Positions 34,201 through 44,004 of a DNA stretch of 64,000 nucleotides are shown here, piece by piece. The stretch lies in contig LADP01000025.1 in the NCBI GenBank assembly GCA_000961575.1, forward strand, positions 62,001 through 126,000, given 5' to 3'. The position numbers and the translations under genes were made by a program. The stretch comes from Peptococcaceae bacterium BRH_c8a (GTDB taxonomy: Bacteria > Bacillota > Desulfotomaculia > Desulfotomaculales > Desulfallaceae). The notes under the pieces are model-generated. The model was given only the letters and a program-made list of their open reading frames with translations, searched no databases and was not told where the DNA came from. Each line of letters starts with the position of its first letter. The stretch's first letter is position 1.

Positions 34201-36342
34201 GTGGGTAAAAGCAGTTTCCGGTCAGACATCAAGCCCGGGTCTATTTTTATGGCGTTAGTTTTTTTCTTTAATATTGTATTTTTTACTAGTGTTCAAACTT
34301 CCCTAGCCGTGTCAAACGATATTTCTGACCTGTCGGTAAAGGAAACAGTCTATACGCAACAATCGGTCAATGATGCTGTTTATGAGGGTGAGCCGCAAAC
34401 TTTTACTCTAAGCGGTACAATCTTGGGGACCACAAAAAGTGATACCGTAGAAATTATACTTTCCGCGGTTAACGGCGAAGCAATGGTTACACAAACTCTC
34501 CCAAAGGAACAAAGTGAGTACAGTATTTCCGGTGTCCCAGCGGGTGGATACAACCTTTGCGTCCACGTAAACGGTGCCACATCCGTAATTGAATTTGTTC
34601 AAGTGGACGGCCATATGACCGTTCCAAATATTGAATTGGTAACGGTTAGGGGAATAATTGGCGGCTTGCCTGAGGGAGTTTCGGCTTCTGTTTACTTTGT
34701 GCCGGAGAATAAAAACCATATGGTTTTGCCCTTGACGGTAGTATCCGACGAAAATGAAACAGAGTTTGTTCACAAGTTATTACCCGGGAACTACCACATT
34801 ATTGTAAAAGCAGAGGGTTATGAGGATTATGTCTTCCCGGATACCATTACGGTCGAGGAGGATGAAACGGTTCTTGACCCGGTTGAAATGGTGTTAGAAT
34901 TAAAAGTATTAACAACATCTTTGCCTTCCGGCACTGAAAATAGGGTATATTCCGCCGAACTGCAGGCTACAGGGGGAAAGGAACCATTAGCCTGGAGCAT
35001 AACGGGCGGTACCTTGCCGGATGGCTTAGCACTGGATAACAGCAGCGGAGTTATTTCCGGAACCATATTTGTTCGCGGCGATTATGCTTTTGAGGTGACA
35101 GTCACCGATTATTATGGTCACACCGATAGCAAGAACTTGAATATCAGCGTCGCCAGACGTTCCTCAAGCGGAAGTTCCAGCAGTAACAGCAGTTCATCCG
35201 GTTCAATTAGCAAAGGAACGAATACTACTTTTTCAGATCGAGAACTACAAGAGGTCGTCGATAATGCCAAGGAAACATTGACCCTGGTCGTACCGGCGGG
35301 TAATGCCAGCTTTACAATCACCGCGGAACAGTATAATCTCTTGATGGAATCCGGAAAAAATATCGGCATCTTGATACAAGGTGTAAAGATAGTCTTGGAC
35401 CCGACTGACATAGACCTTCCCGATGATGCCCTATTAATTTTTCAAATTCAGGAAATGGATAAGGATACTACTGCAGAGCTGATTAACACTACTAATTATC
35501 AGCTAATAGGCAAGGTTTTTGATATAACTGTTGAAATCAGTAATTCCGACCTGCAGGGTGAATTTCCTTTAAGTCAGTCAGTTCGCTTATCTTTCCCGGT
35601 GGATTCTATATTCTGGTCGGATAATTCCCATTACCGGTTTGATGTTTTTTGTTACAATGAAGAACTTTTACAATGGGAGCCCATGCGGGCTGTTCATGAC
35701 CTGAACGATCAGTTGTTAACTTTCAGAACACCGCACTTAAGTAAATATGCTGTGCTTCAAAGGCCGGTCAAGGAATTTCTAGATATCAACGGACACTGGG
35801 GTCGGGAAGACATTGAAAAAATGGCCACCCGGGGTATCGTTGGCGGGTATGATGACCAAAGTTTCAGACCAAACAAGAATATCACAAGGGCCGAATTTAC
35901 AACCTTTTTGTCAAGGTTGATGGGACTCGATGAGAAGGTGAGTATTGAGTTCACCGATGTAGCGGAAGAAGACTGGTATTACAACAGCATAGGCAATGCT
36001 TACAAAGCTCAAATTGTCGGGGGTTATAAAGATGGTTCCTTCAAACCCAACCAATATATTACCCGGGAACAGATGGCGGCCATGATTTCCAACGCCCTGG
36101 AATACGCTAATATCAGTCTGGAAGAAAAAATTATGAAATGGGAAGTATTCTCAGATGCCCGTTCGATTTCTCTTTGGGCAAGACACAGTGTTGCCATGTC
36201 CAGCAATATGGGAATAGTCAGAGGAGTGCTATCTGATGGAAAGGTCATATTTGCTCCGGCTAAATATGCCACCAGGGCTGAAGCCGCGGCAATGCTTACA
36301 AGGTTAATAGACATCACTGAAAACGCTAAACTTAATTTTTAA
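34201..36342 (+). CDS. S-layer homology (SLH) domain surface protein
   Basis: A 713-residue protein. Signal peptide (FFNIVFFTSVQTSLAV), beta-rich carboxypeptidase-regulatory-like repeats to about 225, a putative Ig (He_PIG) domain at about 235-320 (LPSGTENRVYSAELQATGG, GTLPDGLALD), a Ser-rich linker (SSSGSSSSNSSSSGS), a middle domain, then three SLH domains starting near 522, 581 and 646. SLH domains hold proteins to pyruvylated wall polymers. The GTG start follows GGGGGAAAGTTTT. Its ligand outside is unknown. Confidence 0.9.
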   Translation: MGKSSFRSDIKPGSIFMALVFFFNIVFFTSVQTSLAVSNDISDLSVKETVYTQQSVNDAVYEGEPQTFTLSGTILGTTKSDTVEIILSAVNGEAMVTQTLPKEQSEYSISGVPAGGYNLCVHVNGATSVIEFVQVDGHMTVPNIELVTVRGIIGGLPEGVSASVYFVPENKNHMVLPLTVVSDENETEFVHKLLPGNYHIIVKAEGYEDYVFPDTITVEEDETVLDPVEMVLELKVLTTSLPSGTENRVYSAELQATGGKEPLAWSITGGTLPDGLALDNSSGVISGTIFVRGDYAFEVTVTDYYGHTDSKNLNISVARRSSSGSSSSNSSSSGSISKGTNTTFSDRELQEVVDNAKETLTLVVPAGNASFTITAEQYNLLMESGKNIGILIQGVKIVLDPTDIDLPDDALLIFQIQEMDKDTTAELINTTNYQLIGKVFDITVEISNSDLQGEFPLSQSVRLSFPVDSIFWSDNSHYRFDVFCYNEELLQWEPMRAVHDLNDQLLTFRTPHLSKYAVLQRPVKEFLDINGHWGREDIEKMATRGIVGGYDDQSFRPNKNITRAEFTTFLSRLMGLDEKVSIEFTDVAEEDWYYNSIGNAYKAQIVGGYKDGSFKPNQYITREQMAAMISNALEYANISLEEKIMKWEVFSDARSISLWARHSVAMSSNMGIVRGVLSDGKVIFAPAKYATRAEAAAMLTRLIDITENAKLNF

Positions 36343-36414
36343 ATTAATAAAACAAGAGACTGGATTTGGAGGCCACTGAAAAACATTTAGTTTTTGACTA
36401 AAACAATGCCATAA

Positions 36415-36460
36415 AAAAACCAGAAGATAAGGTATATTGCCTCAGTCTTCTGGTTTTTCT
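36415..36460 (+). terminator. Terminator after the SLH gene
   Basis: AAAAACCAGAAGA and TCTTCTGGTTTTT form a stem ending in a T-run. It might double as the end of the transposase remnant. Confidence 0.65.
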
Positions 36461-36486
36461 ATTTTTCATGTAATGGCCTTGTTGCT

Positions 36487-36850
36487 CTATTTTTTACTCA
36501 TTAAAGTTATAATCCTTTTTAAATTAACAGCAAATATTGCGGTTGCAGCTTGTAGTTGCATACCAAATAGACCTGAGGCTGATGCAACATCATACCCATG
36601 TCTATGCTTTAGTTCACTGTTTTTAGCTTCAATCTTGTAGCGTTCCTTAGATTTTTCTTTGAAATATTCGCTTTCCTGAAATGCAGCTTGCTGGTGGTTT
36701 GCCGTCGTGCTTTTCTCCAGAAGTAACAACAGCCGCGGTAATGATCCTTTCTTCGGTCATTATGAGTTTTATATCCAAAGAAGGAAGTGTCTGCAATCTT
36801 ATATGCCCAACTTTAGCATCAGTATCCTGTGACATTGGCCTCACTTATTT
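36487..36850 (-). pseudogene. IS1182-type transposase C-terminal remnant
   Basis: The frame ending at 36487 reads YFKEKSKERYKIEAKNSELK and HRHGYDVASASGLFGMQLQ, the conserved end of IS1182-like DDE transposases. Upstream in another frame is EERIITAAVVTSGEKHDGK from the catalytic core. Both the N-terminal part and the frame are lost, so it is dead. Sequence from 36850 to 37090 shows no gene. Confidence 0.7.
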
Positions 36851-37090
36851 AGCAACAATGGGCATTATGCTTGGCTATCTTGTGTTTATCGTAGTTTTGG
36901 CATGACGTTTTATGCGTGCCCATGAAAAAATAGCGCAATACTTGGTGATATAGCTGAGAATATAAAATCAGTACGGGAATAGTTAGGAAAGATGGTATTA
37001 TTGCGCCACTTAAAAGAGCACCACGTTGTATATTAGTGATCAATTTGTTGCCTTCTTGTACCCAATTCTCTGTCCCCAGAATTTTTTCCC

Positions 37091-37648
37091 TTATTCCCCC
37101 CGTAGGTATTGATAAACCGTCTCGCGGCTGATACCGTACTCACGGGCCAGCTTTGTTTTCTTCTCTCCCGCATTAGCGCGTTGGCGTAGTTGCAACACTT
37201 GCTGTGGAAGTAATGATTTCTTCCGACCCCGGTATGCACCGCGTTGTTTAGCCAATGTAATGCCCTCCCGCTGGCGTTCGCGAATCAAGGCACGCTCAAA
37301 CTCGGCAAATGCTCCCATCACGGATAGCATAAGGTTGGCCATGGGCGAATCATCACCCGTAAAAACTAAATGTTCCTTAACAAACTCAATCTGTACACCC
37401 CGTTCGGTTAGGTTTTGCACAATTTTCCGAAGGTCGTCCAAGTTACGAGCGAGACGATCCATGCTATGTACCACTACGGTATCCCCATCACGCACGAATG
37501 TGAGCAAAGCCTCCAATTGCGGTCGTTGCGTATCTTTACCGGACGCTTTATCCGTAAAAATACGATCCACTTGAACCTGTTCTAGTTGTCGTTCCGGATT
37601 CTGGTCGAAGCTGCTTACCCGGACATAACCAATGCGTTGACCCTTCAT
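37091..37648 (-). CDS. Serine resolvase/invertase
   Basis: A 185-residue Tn3-type resolvase. The N-terminal catalytic domain has IGYVRVSSFDQN with the nucleophile Ser near 12, DRLARNLDDL and AFAEFERALIRERQ; the C-terminal helix-turn-helix is KLAREYGISRETVYQYL. It cuts and rejoins DNA at res sites. I start at ATG 37648, preceded by GGAGG. A res-like region lies just upstream. No matching Tn3 transposase is present, so it may be the remains of a transposon or plasmid. Confidence 0.85.
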   Translation of the reverse strand: MKGQRIGYVRVSSFDQNPERQLEQVQVDRIFTDKASGKDTQRPQLEALLTFVRDGDTVVVHSMDRLARNLDDLRKIVQNLTERGVQIEFVKEHLVFTGDDSPMANLMLSVMGAFAEFERALIRERQREGITLAKQRGAYRGRKKSLLPQQVLQLRQRANAGEKKTKLAREYGISRETVYQYLRGE

Positions 37649-37674
37649 AAAAAAATGTCCTCCATTTTCCATTA

Positions 37675-37794
37675 TGTCAGGTATAAGTCTATAACTCTTC
37701 ATTGAATGTGTCAATTAATAGATTTTTTAACTCTATTCTGACATGGTTTTAAATACTTCTCTGACGTCAGATTAAGGTATAATCTATCTTGACA
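37675..37794. promoter_or_regulatory. Candidate res site of the resolvase
   Basis: Two segments bounded by TGTCA...TGACA (37709-37743) and CGTCA...TGACA (37765-37794), and a further TGTCAG at 37675, fit the subsite plan of resolvase binding regions. They lie directly upstream of the resolvase gene. Confidence 0.4.
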
Positions 37795-38340
37795 AAATAA
37801 TCCACAATTTTTTAAAAAAAGCCTCCTAACCATGAATGCAAAGTTTGGAGGTCTTTCAAAATTGGTTTGGGTGTAATTGCGTAAATTGAAGAGAAAACAA
37901 GATTGTTGAATCTCTCCCTAGTTTAATATGTATACATCTCCCCCCTTGTTAAACATGACGTTTACATGTTTACTTAAAACAGACAGCAACATTCTGTATA
38001 CTTTTAAAGCCAACGGAAAAATTAGAAAGTTCACAATAAACTGTGGTAGAATATTCTATAGCAGTAATAACCTTGCCCGGGAAGTTAGGAATACCGCGTA
38101 AGCAATACCGAAGCCGTAAGGGCGATAAACAAGCGGACGAAGGCGTAAGGCCGACGCCTCACCCATTAAGGGTGAGAATACAGATGGTGAAACACACAAA
38201 TCACCTTTTATTGTGTAAGACAGTTCCGGCTCTTTTCCCAAGGAGTGACAGTAAACAAACTGGAAGGCATAACGCCGATTGGTTAAGGCCGCCCCCAGGG
38301 CGGTCTGACTTTATTTCCGCAAGAAATGAAGCAGAAGGTT
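37795..38340. other. Non-coding stretch with short repeats
   Basis: No gene seen. Between 38090 and 38180 short repeats such as CGTAAG recur, and CTCACCC-GGGTGAG forms a hairpin near 38157-38175. GCCGCCC-GGGCGGT forms another near 38290. A terminator-like stem (AGCAGAAGGTT with AACCTCTGCT, then TTTTTTT) ends at about 38366. Origin unknown. Confidence 0.3.
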
Positions 38341-38364
38341 AAATCCCAACCTCTGCTCATTTTT

Positions 38365-38535
38365 TTAGACCAACCCAGCAGCCGCTTTTCTAAGATAATT
38401 GGTTAACCAGGACTTGCCGTGTTTTTTGCGGTTGGCCTGGTTACTTTTTTCTTTTTTGGGACGTTTGGTAAAGGCCATCTCATTTATTGTGTTACGGAAA
38501 TGGTTGTCCAACCAGCCGCCAATAAGACGCTTCAT
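38365..38535 (-). CDS. Small basic protein, 56 residues
   Basis: ATG 38535 opens a frame reading MKRLIGGWLDNHFRNTINEM then KRPKKEKSNQANRKKHGKSW. It is strongly basic and may bind nucleic acid. No ribosome site is seen upstream, so it may be a fragment. Not recognised. Confidence 0.3.
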   Translation of the reverse strand: MKRLIGGWLDNHFRNTINEMAFTKRPKKEKSNQANRKKHGKSWLTNYLRKAAAGLV

Positions 38536-38556
38536 TTAACATTGGGGTCATAATAG

Positions 38557-38645
38557 CTATTCAGCCGCGGCTGCGTCGAAAAGGTAGTCCAACATCTTAA
38601 CCTGTTCCTTTGGGAGCGAGAAACACATGGTTTTTCGACAAAGCC
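38557..38645 (-). pseudogene. Short coding remnant
   Basis: The minus strand reads MCFSLPKEQVKMLDYLFD and stops at 38557. It looks like the tail of a longer protein, possibly a transposase, with nothing upstream to support a full gene. Confidence 0.2.
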
Positions 38646-38764
38646 CCACGCCTATTCTCCTTCATCATGGAAAATAAACATGAATAAATATATCATAGCG
38701 TCTTATTTTGTTACCATAAAACGGTAATAACTTATGATAAGATACTACAGGGGGTATTTATATT

Positions 38765-38896
38765 ATGAAAAGCAGTGCAATAGATAGAATGCTTTACGAG
38801 TTCTTGGAAGCGAAACGGGAGTCCCCTTATTATCACTATAACGCTAACATCAAAGATATTAACCGCGTTGCCAGGGCAATGATAAAAATGTTGTAA
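38765..38896 (+). CDS. Small protein, 43 residues
   Basis: ATG 38765 with GGGGGT upstream opens a 43-codon frame (MKSSAIDRMLYEFLEAKRES, later INRVARAMIKML). Helical and polar, no known family. The IS described next is inserted just 20 bp after its stop. Confidence 0.4.
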   Translation: MKSSAIDRMLYEFLEAKRESPYYHYNANIKDINRVARAMIKML

Positions 38897-39086
38897 AGTA
38901 AAATCGTAACAATAATAATACTCAGGAGTTATGCAGTTGATGTAAATTAGTACCAAATACACAACTCCAAAAAATATTTTAAACTAGGCACCATATTTAA
39001 CCAAAATAACTTGACATTTAAGAAACAGCCCCATAATCGCAGTGGATGGCATTTTTTGTCATCACTCTGGCGATATGGGTGATACA

Positions 39087-40200
39087 ATGAAAAAACTGTG
39101 CAAACCAACCTTCGAGAAAAAGGATCACGGTCGAGGAGCCGGGATACCGGCACTCAAAACAATCTGGGATTTGTTCGACTTATCCCTCTTGTTCTCCCAA
39201 ACTGGAATCCGTAAACACTCTGGTATTCCAGCATGGCTTCTGGCTTTTGCCTACGTATGCGGGCTGGTGGATAATGCAGGTTCTGCAAATAAGAATGCCA
39301 AGTTTTCAGCGGATGCTCCTTTTTTACAGCAGTTGCTTTCAGGCCGGATGATTTCACAAAGCGCCTTCAGCAGGTTTCTGTCCAAACCTTTTCAGTGGCT
39401 TCAGTTCTCTTTAGGCAGGCTTGCCAGGCTGCAGGAGTGCCCAGAAAGCCGATTGACCGATGGGGACGTAATTGCCTTAGACGATACTAAAGTTGAGCAT
39501 CCCCACGGGAAAAAGCTCCCATTTCTATGCTGGCTCTTTGACAGCTCTGATAAACGCCATGTATGGTGCATGAATCTGGTGTCGACTATGGCTGTTCTTA
39601 AGAACGGCCTCGAATATCCGATGCTATGGCGCTTTTGGGTTAAAATCGGTCAGGAGAATGGAAAGCAAACCAAGCTTGATCTTGCCAAACAGATGCTTTC
39701 AGAGTTTCGTCAAATTAATAACGCCAAGCTTTGGGTTGCCATGGATCGCTGGTTTCTGTGCAAGAAGTTCCTCGTTTGGCTTGCTGATCAGGACTTTGAC
39801 TGGGTTACTAAGGCCAAGAGGAACACTGTCCTGTTCCGGAAAATTTACGACCCCGGGCAACGTAAGGAAATTTACGTAAAGCTAAACCCGAAACAGCTGC
39901 TTCGAGAGGTATACCCCAGGCTTCAGATACTGGGTAACGGTTCCGTATTAAGCATCCCGGATATTTACATCAAGCTTCCTTTTGAAACGTTTACCCGTAA
40001 GGGCAAACCTATCACCCGGCAACGTCTCGTACCTATTGCGGCCATTGCAGCAACCTATGCTAAGCAGGTACCGGAAACGAGTATCCTGCTCCCGGAAGAG
40101 GAACTTCCGGCAACCTTCAAGGATGTGTACCTTCTCATCAGTAATCGCGTTGATGCACCAGAAGATGCAGCAAAAACCTATACCAAACGGTGGAGAATTG
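39087..40200 (+). pseudogene. DDE transposase of the IS, exon 1
   Basis: The first part of an IS4-superfamily DDE transposase, about 371 codons from ATG 39087. Catalytic features: VIALDDTKVEHPHGKKLP with the first Asp, AMDRWFLCKKFLVWL with the second, and YTKRWRI where the third block (normally with Glu) begins. The open frame runs only a few codons into the intron. The last block continues at 42169, where VFYRTVKQNLG completes the Glu-containing helix. Splicing of the intron would restore it. Confidence 0.8.
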
Positions 40201-40715
40201 GCGTGTCCAGCTAAGGACACAGAATCTAGTCGGTGCAAGTCCGACCGGGAGAAGAGACTTCCCTCCCGTAGCCTGAGAGGCACCGTGGAGTGAAAGCGAG
40301 ACGGTGAAGCCCTCTGACAACACGCTCTAGGAGCGTGGGCAAAATTCCAGGTTGTAACGCACAGTGAACGCAGACGTAGCCTCGTTACACGCAAATCCGG
40401 TGGCTGAGACGGTCGATAACGCGCGAAAGCAACAAGTACTGATCGAAAGAGTCTGAAACGGCAGTACTCACCGGCGGGGTATCAGCGGCGACATGGAGTG
40501 AAAGATGTTGTGGAAACTGGAGAAGCCCTCGACACCCGGTGAAGAAATCTCATCGAGGAGGCCGTCCCTATAACCGTGATCGGGAAATGGGAAAGGCAGG
40601 TGTCAGGGTGGCGGAACGGATCGTAGTACCGTAGATCCGCGTGCAGCAAAACGCGCGGGGAGGAAAGGGTCCGAACCTGTAAACACTTCGTACGACCGAG
40701 GGAGGCAAGGGTGCT

Positions 40716-42023
40716 TTGACAACAACACCCATAAGTTTGCAGGAACTTAGGCGGCGAATATATCAAAAGGCGAAGTCTGAACCTACACATCGGTTTTGGG
40801 GATTATTTACCCACATTACCAAGATGATAACCCTTCATGAAGCATATCAACGAGCGAAGAAAAACGGCGGTGCCCCGGGCATTGACGGACAAAGCTTCGC
40901 CGATGTGGAAAAAGAGGGAGTCATCCCGTTTCTAAAAAGCATCCAGGCAGAACTGCATGCTGGGACATACCGACCACAAGCCAACCGTAAAGTTGATATC
41001 CCGAAAGCAAACGGTAAAATGCGAACCTTACAAATACCGAGCATCCGGGACCGAGTGGTGCAAGGGGCCCTGAAAATCATACTGGAAGCCATCTTTGAGG
41101 CTGACTTCTGTTCAAACTCATATGGATTCCGCCCGAAGCGCTCCCCGCATCAAGCACTGGCAGGAGTACGACGCAGTGTATTGCGACGTATGACAACAGT
41201 GATAGATGTTGATTTGTCCCGCTACTTTGATACGATACGGCACAGCGTACTACTGGAGAAAATAGCCAAACGTGTGACTGACCCGCAAGTCATGCACCTC
41301 GTAAAACAGGTAATCAAGGCAACAGGAAGAATCGGTGTTCCGCAAGGGGGCCCGTTTTCACCACTGGCTGCCAATATTTACCTAAATGAGGTTGACTGGA
41401 CATTCGATGCCATCCGGTGCAAAACAGCGGAAGGCAACTACGAGGCGGTGAACTATCATCGGTTTGCCGATGATATGGTGATTACAATAAGCGGACACTC
41501 CAGCAAACGCGGATGGGCTAAACGGGCACTGCAGCGACTGCAGGAACAACTGGAACCCTTGGGAGTTGAACTCAATCTAGATAAAACCCGAATGGTCAAC
41601 GTCCTAAAGGGCGAATCATTCTCCTTTCTGGGGTTTGATTTGAGGCGAGTACAGAACCGAAGCAAAACCGGATACTTCATCCTTATGACACCGAAAAAGA
41701 AAGCCCGTACTGCTGTCAAAGAGCGAATCCGCGAATTAATTAAAAGTGGAGGCGCAAAACCAGCAAAGGACATTGTTAAACAAGTCAATGCCATATTATC
41801 TGGATGGGTTAATTACTTTCGGGTCGGGAACTCAAGCCGTGCATTCAGCGAAGTGCGCGACTATACGGAGATGAAAATCCGAACTCTGCTGACAAGACGG
41901 AAACGGAGACAAAAGCGTAGTATCGGATGGCGGAGATGGAGTAATGAGTATATCTATAACGTTTTGGGTCTTTACTGGGACTGGAAAGTCCATCCGCTTA
42001 AAAACGCAGAGAAATACCAATGA
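40716..42023 (+). CDS. Group II intron reverse transcriptase/maturase
   Basis: A 435-residue intron-encoded protein. Reverse transcriptase blocks include PGIDGQSF, FRPKRSPHQAL, VIDVDLSRYFDTI, GVPQGGPFSPLAANIYL and the active site RFADDMVI (FADD form of YADD). The maturase domain X follows (IRELIKSGGAK, SGWVNYFRVGNSSRAF). There is no H-N-H endonuclease domain at the end, so mobility may use replication forks. The start is TTG 40716 with GGGAGG eight bases upstream. It is complete. Confidence 0.9.
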   Translation: MTTTPISLQELRRRIYQKAKSEPTHRFWGLFTHITKMITLHEAYQRAKKNGGAPGIDGQSFADVEKEGVIPFLKSIQAELHAGTYRPQANRKVDIPKANGKMRTLQIPSIRDRVVQGALKIILEAIFEADFCSNSYGFRPKRSPHQALAGVRRSVLRRMTTVIDVDLSRYFDTIRHSVLLEKIAKRVTDPQVMHLVKQVIKATGRIGVPQGGPFSPLAANIYLNEVDWTFDAIRCKTAEGNYEAVNYHRFADDMVITISGHSSKRGWAKRALQRLQEQLEPLGVELNLDKTRMVNVLKGESFSFLGFDLRRVQNRSKTGYFILMTPKKKARTAVKERIRELIKSGGAKPAKDIVKQVNAILSGWVNYFRVGNSSRAFSEVRDYTEMKIRTLLTRRKRRQKRSIGWRRWSNEYIYNVLGLYWDWKVHPLKNAEKYQ

Positions 42024-42076
42024 AAGTGTCCACCATTCGATAGGTCTCATAACCCTTTTGATGAAGTTTACGGGGT

Positions 42077-42109
42077 GAGCTGCTTGAGGGAAAACCTCAC
42101 GAGTAGTTC
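42077..42109 (+). ncRNA. Group II intron domain V
   Basis: GAGC...GGGAAAACCT...GTTC forms the short conserved hairpin with a GAAA-type loop and catalytic triad position. It lies between the maturase gene and the intron's 3' end. Confidence 0.75.
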
Positions 42110-42168
42110 TTATGGGGAGGGGTTGGAAACGGGTCGTAAACCGATACCGCGCCAGTCCTTTACCCGAC

Positions 42169-42512
42169 AGGTTTTTTACCGAACAGTCAAGCAGAATCTT
42201 GGTTTAACATCCTGCTATGCCCGGTCTGAAACAGCTCATTTCGCACATGTGGAGCTCTTGTTTACAGCGGAAACACTTCTTTGTTATGCCACCTGGGTGT
42301 GCAATAAAGAAGGCGCTGAACAAGCCCTCTCCCTCTGCGAAGTGATCGGGTACTTTTTCAACGCCGGTTGTCGGATCCGCTGTTGCAACCAGCTGATCCA
42401 AGTTTATTTTGACACGACGACCGAGCGTTTTGCAAGTCTGATTGATAAATTGTGGCCAAAAAATTCGGACTTTAGGTTATGGAGTTGGGATTATTATCCT
42501 GAAACTGCATAA
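42169..42512 (+). pseudogene. DDE transposase of the IS, exon 2
   Basis: The C-terminal 113 codons of the transposase: VFYRTVKQNLGLTSCYARSE, then HVELLFTAETLLCYATW, stop at 42512. The frame joins exon 1 after intron removal, giving R-W-R-I-E-V-F-Y-R, where E is probably the third catalytic acid. The IS right end follows the stop at once. Confidence 0.75.
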
Positions 42513-42548
42513 CTACTGTAATACTGAAGAATTCGGAGGGTTGAAACA

Positions 42549-42712
42549 ATGTTTGATACTTTTTTAAAAAAATTGCAAAAGAGAATTTGGAGCGTCAAAA
42601 AAATCCTCCAGATTTTTCGTATTATAAAAAAATAACCATAGAAGAAATTGAGGAGTTAGGAAAATTGGCCGTTAGGTTTGTCCAAAAGGCAAAAACCAAC
42701 CAGCGGTGGTAG
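42549..42712 (+). pseudogene. Small protein with a frameshift at a run of seven A
   Basis: ATG 42549 with CGGAGGG upstream begins MFDTFLKK. After the A7 run the sensible frame is minus one: IAKENLERQKNPPDFSYYKK then ITIEEIEELGKLAVRF, stop at 42712. A single lost A, or a minus-one slip on A-AAA-AAA, would give a 54-residue helical protein. Not recognised. Confidence 0.4.
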
Positions 42713-42873
42713 GGATCAGGTTGTTCAAGACTCCAGGGTTTACAACAGATTATTTATGGGGTGTTGTAACACCATTGTTTCTTGAGGTTGATTATGTTAA
42801 AGTTGTTATATTATGGCATTTAATATTCGTCTGTGGTATAGTTGGGTAAATTAGCTAATTAGTTGAGGTGTGA

Positions 42874-43986
42874 GTGCAGATGGACAAGCAGTGGTATACC
42901 TGCCAGGAAGTAGCCAAACTGGAGAATATCCCACTTAGAACTGTGCAAAGCCGCTGTGCAAAAGGCCGCTACTCCTGCATTAAGGATGGCCGAGATTGGA
43001 AAATCCATAAAGTTAAATACGATAAACTTAAATACGATAAACTTAATCGAATAGATAAATCGCATATAGTCCTAAACAACTCGACCAACAACATCTTAGT
43101 ATTTACTAACAGTAAGGGCGGGGTTGGTAAAACAACACTTTCTGTGCTATTTGCAGATATATGCGCAAGCCTTGGTTATAAAGTGCTACTCGTAGATAAT
43201 AACGGCCAGGGGAACTCCACCACTATATCAGATTTAATGCCATTCGTTGGCAATGGTAAGCCAGCCAAAAATCAATATACCTACGGGATGCACGACGTAT
43301 ACCTCTCACAAATATATAAGCAGATTGGGCATAAACCACCTATAGAAACCAATCAAGTAATCTTTAAGGCCCCAAAAAGAGAATATTTTGTGCTACCAAG
43401 TGACTATAGATTGTACCAGGTTAAATTTTGGTTATTGGATAACGCTCATGCCTTCCCTTCTACTAAACAACTTCAGACACTGTGGAAGATGCACTTCCCA
43501 TACCTTCTTAAATACGCCTTAGAAGAAATCAGGGATCAGTTCGACTTTATTATTATTGACACCCCATCATCTTTGGACTTTGAAACTAAAAACGCCTTAA
43601 TGGCCGGAACAGATGTAATCATTCCAATCGAGCTTGGGCTGTTTGAGATCTTGGGTCTTAGGAAAGTTATGATGTTTATTGAAGAATGTGCAAAAGATAA
43701 TTCAGCATTAGGGGTTCTAGGTGTGGTTATATCTCGCTATGGCCCCACGGCAGCAAACCTGGACAAAGACCTTGAGACAGCCATAAGGGCAGACCCTGAA
43801 ATTAAGAACTTAGTTTTCGAGACAGTAATTATGAAGTCTTTACATATTAGGGAGGCAACTATCGAGAAACAACCTTTTGATAAATATTGGCGTAGTGGTT
43901 TGCCAAAGAAGGTGCTAGATATTTATCATGATTTCACAGAAGAATTACTGCTACGGGTCCTAAGAAAAAGAAGGCTAAAGAAGTAG
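42874..43986 (+). CDS. ParA-family ATPase with N-terminal HTH
   Basis: A 370-residue protein. An excisionase/MerR-like HTH at about 5-48 (YTCQEVAKLENIPLRTVQSR) leads through a linker with a doubled KYDKL to a ParA domain: deviant Walker A near 80-88 (SKGGVGKTT), LLVDNNGQGNSTT, and FDFIIIDTPSSLDFETKNAL. ParA ATPases move plasmids or chromosome origins apart. The fused HTH suggests it binds its own promoter or site. GAGGTGTGA precedes GTG 42874. A small gene follows where a ParB partner would be expected. Confidence 0.8.
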   Translation: MQMDKQWYTCQEVAKLENIPLRTVQSRCAKGRYSCIKDGRDWKIHKVKYDKLKYDKLNRIDKSHIVLNNSTNNILVFTNSKGGVGKTTLSVLFADICASLGYKVLLVDNNGQGNSTTISDLMPFVGNGKPAKNQYTYGMHDVYLSQIYKQIGHKPPIETNQVIFKAPKREYFVLPSDYRLYQVKFWLLDNAHAFPSTKQLQTLWKMHFPYLLKYALEEIRDQFDFIIIDTPSSLDFETKNALMAGTDVIIPIELGLFEILGLRKVMMFIEECAKDNSALGVLGVVISRYGPTAANLDKDLETAIRADPEIKNLVFETVIMKSLHIREATIEKQPFDKYWRSGLPKKVLDIYHDFTEELLLRVLRKRRLKK

Positions 43987-44004
43987 CGAATGGGAGTGAG
44001 CACA

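Larger units (their letters stand above)
40203..42168 (+). mobile_element. Group II intron inside the transposase gene
   Basis: Begins GTGTCC-AGCTAA-GGACAC, with the GUGYN start and first stem of group II introns, and ends CCCGAC. A domain V (42077-42109) and an intron-encoded reverse transcriptase are present. The host reading frame is kept if exon 1 ends after 40200 (ATTG) and exon 2 starts AGGTTTTTTACC at 42169, which leaves two bases before the canonical GTG; the exact 5' splice site is therefore uncertain. Confidence 0.75.
38916..42525 (+). mobile_element. IS element with 7-bp target duplication, carrying a group II intron
   Basis: The terminal inverted repeats are CAGGAGTTATGCAGTT at 38923 and its near-complement AACTGCATAACTACTG ending at 42518. 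A perfect 7-bp direct repeat, TAATACT, lies outside both ends (38916-38922 and 42519-42525). The single transposase gene is interrupted by a group II intron. It inserted between two small genes. The clean duplication suggests a fairly recent event. Confidence 0.8.

Noticed and set aside
40482-40790. 102-codon minus-strand frame in the group II intron
   Set aside because: It lies in structured intron RNA upstream of the maturase; no support for coding.
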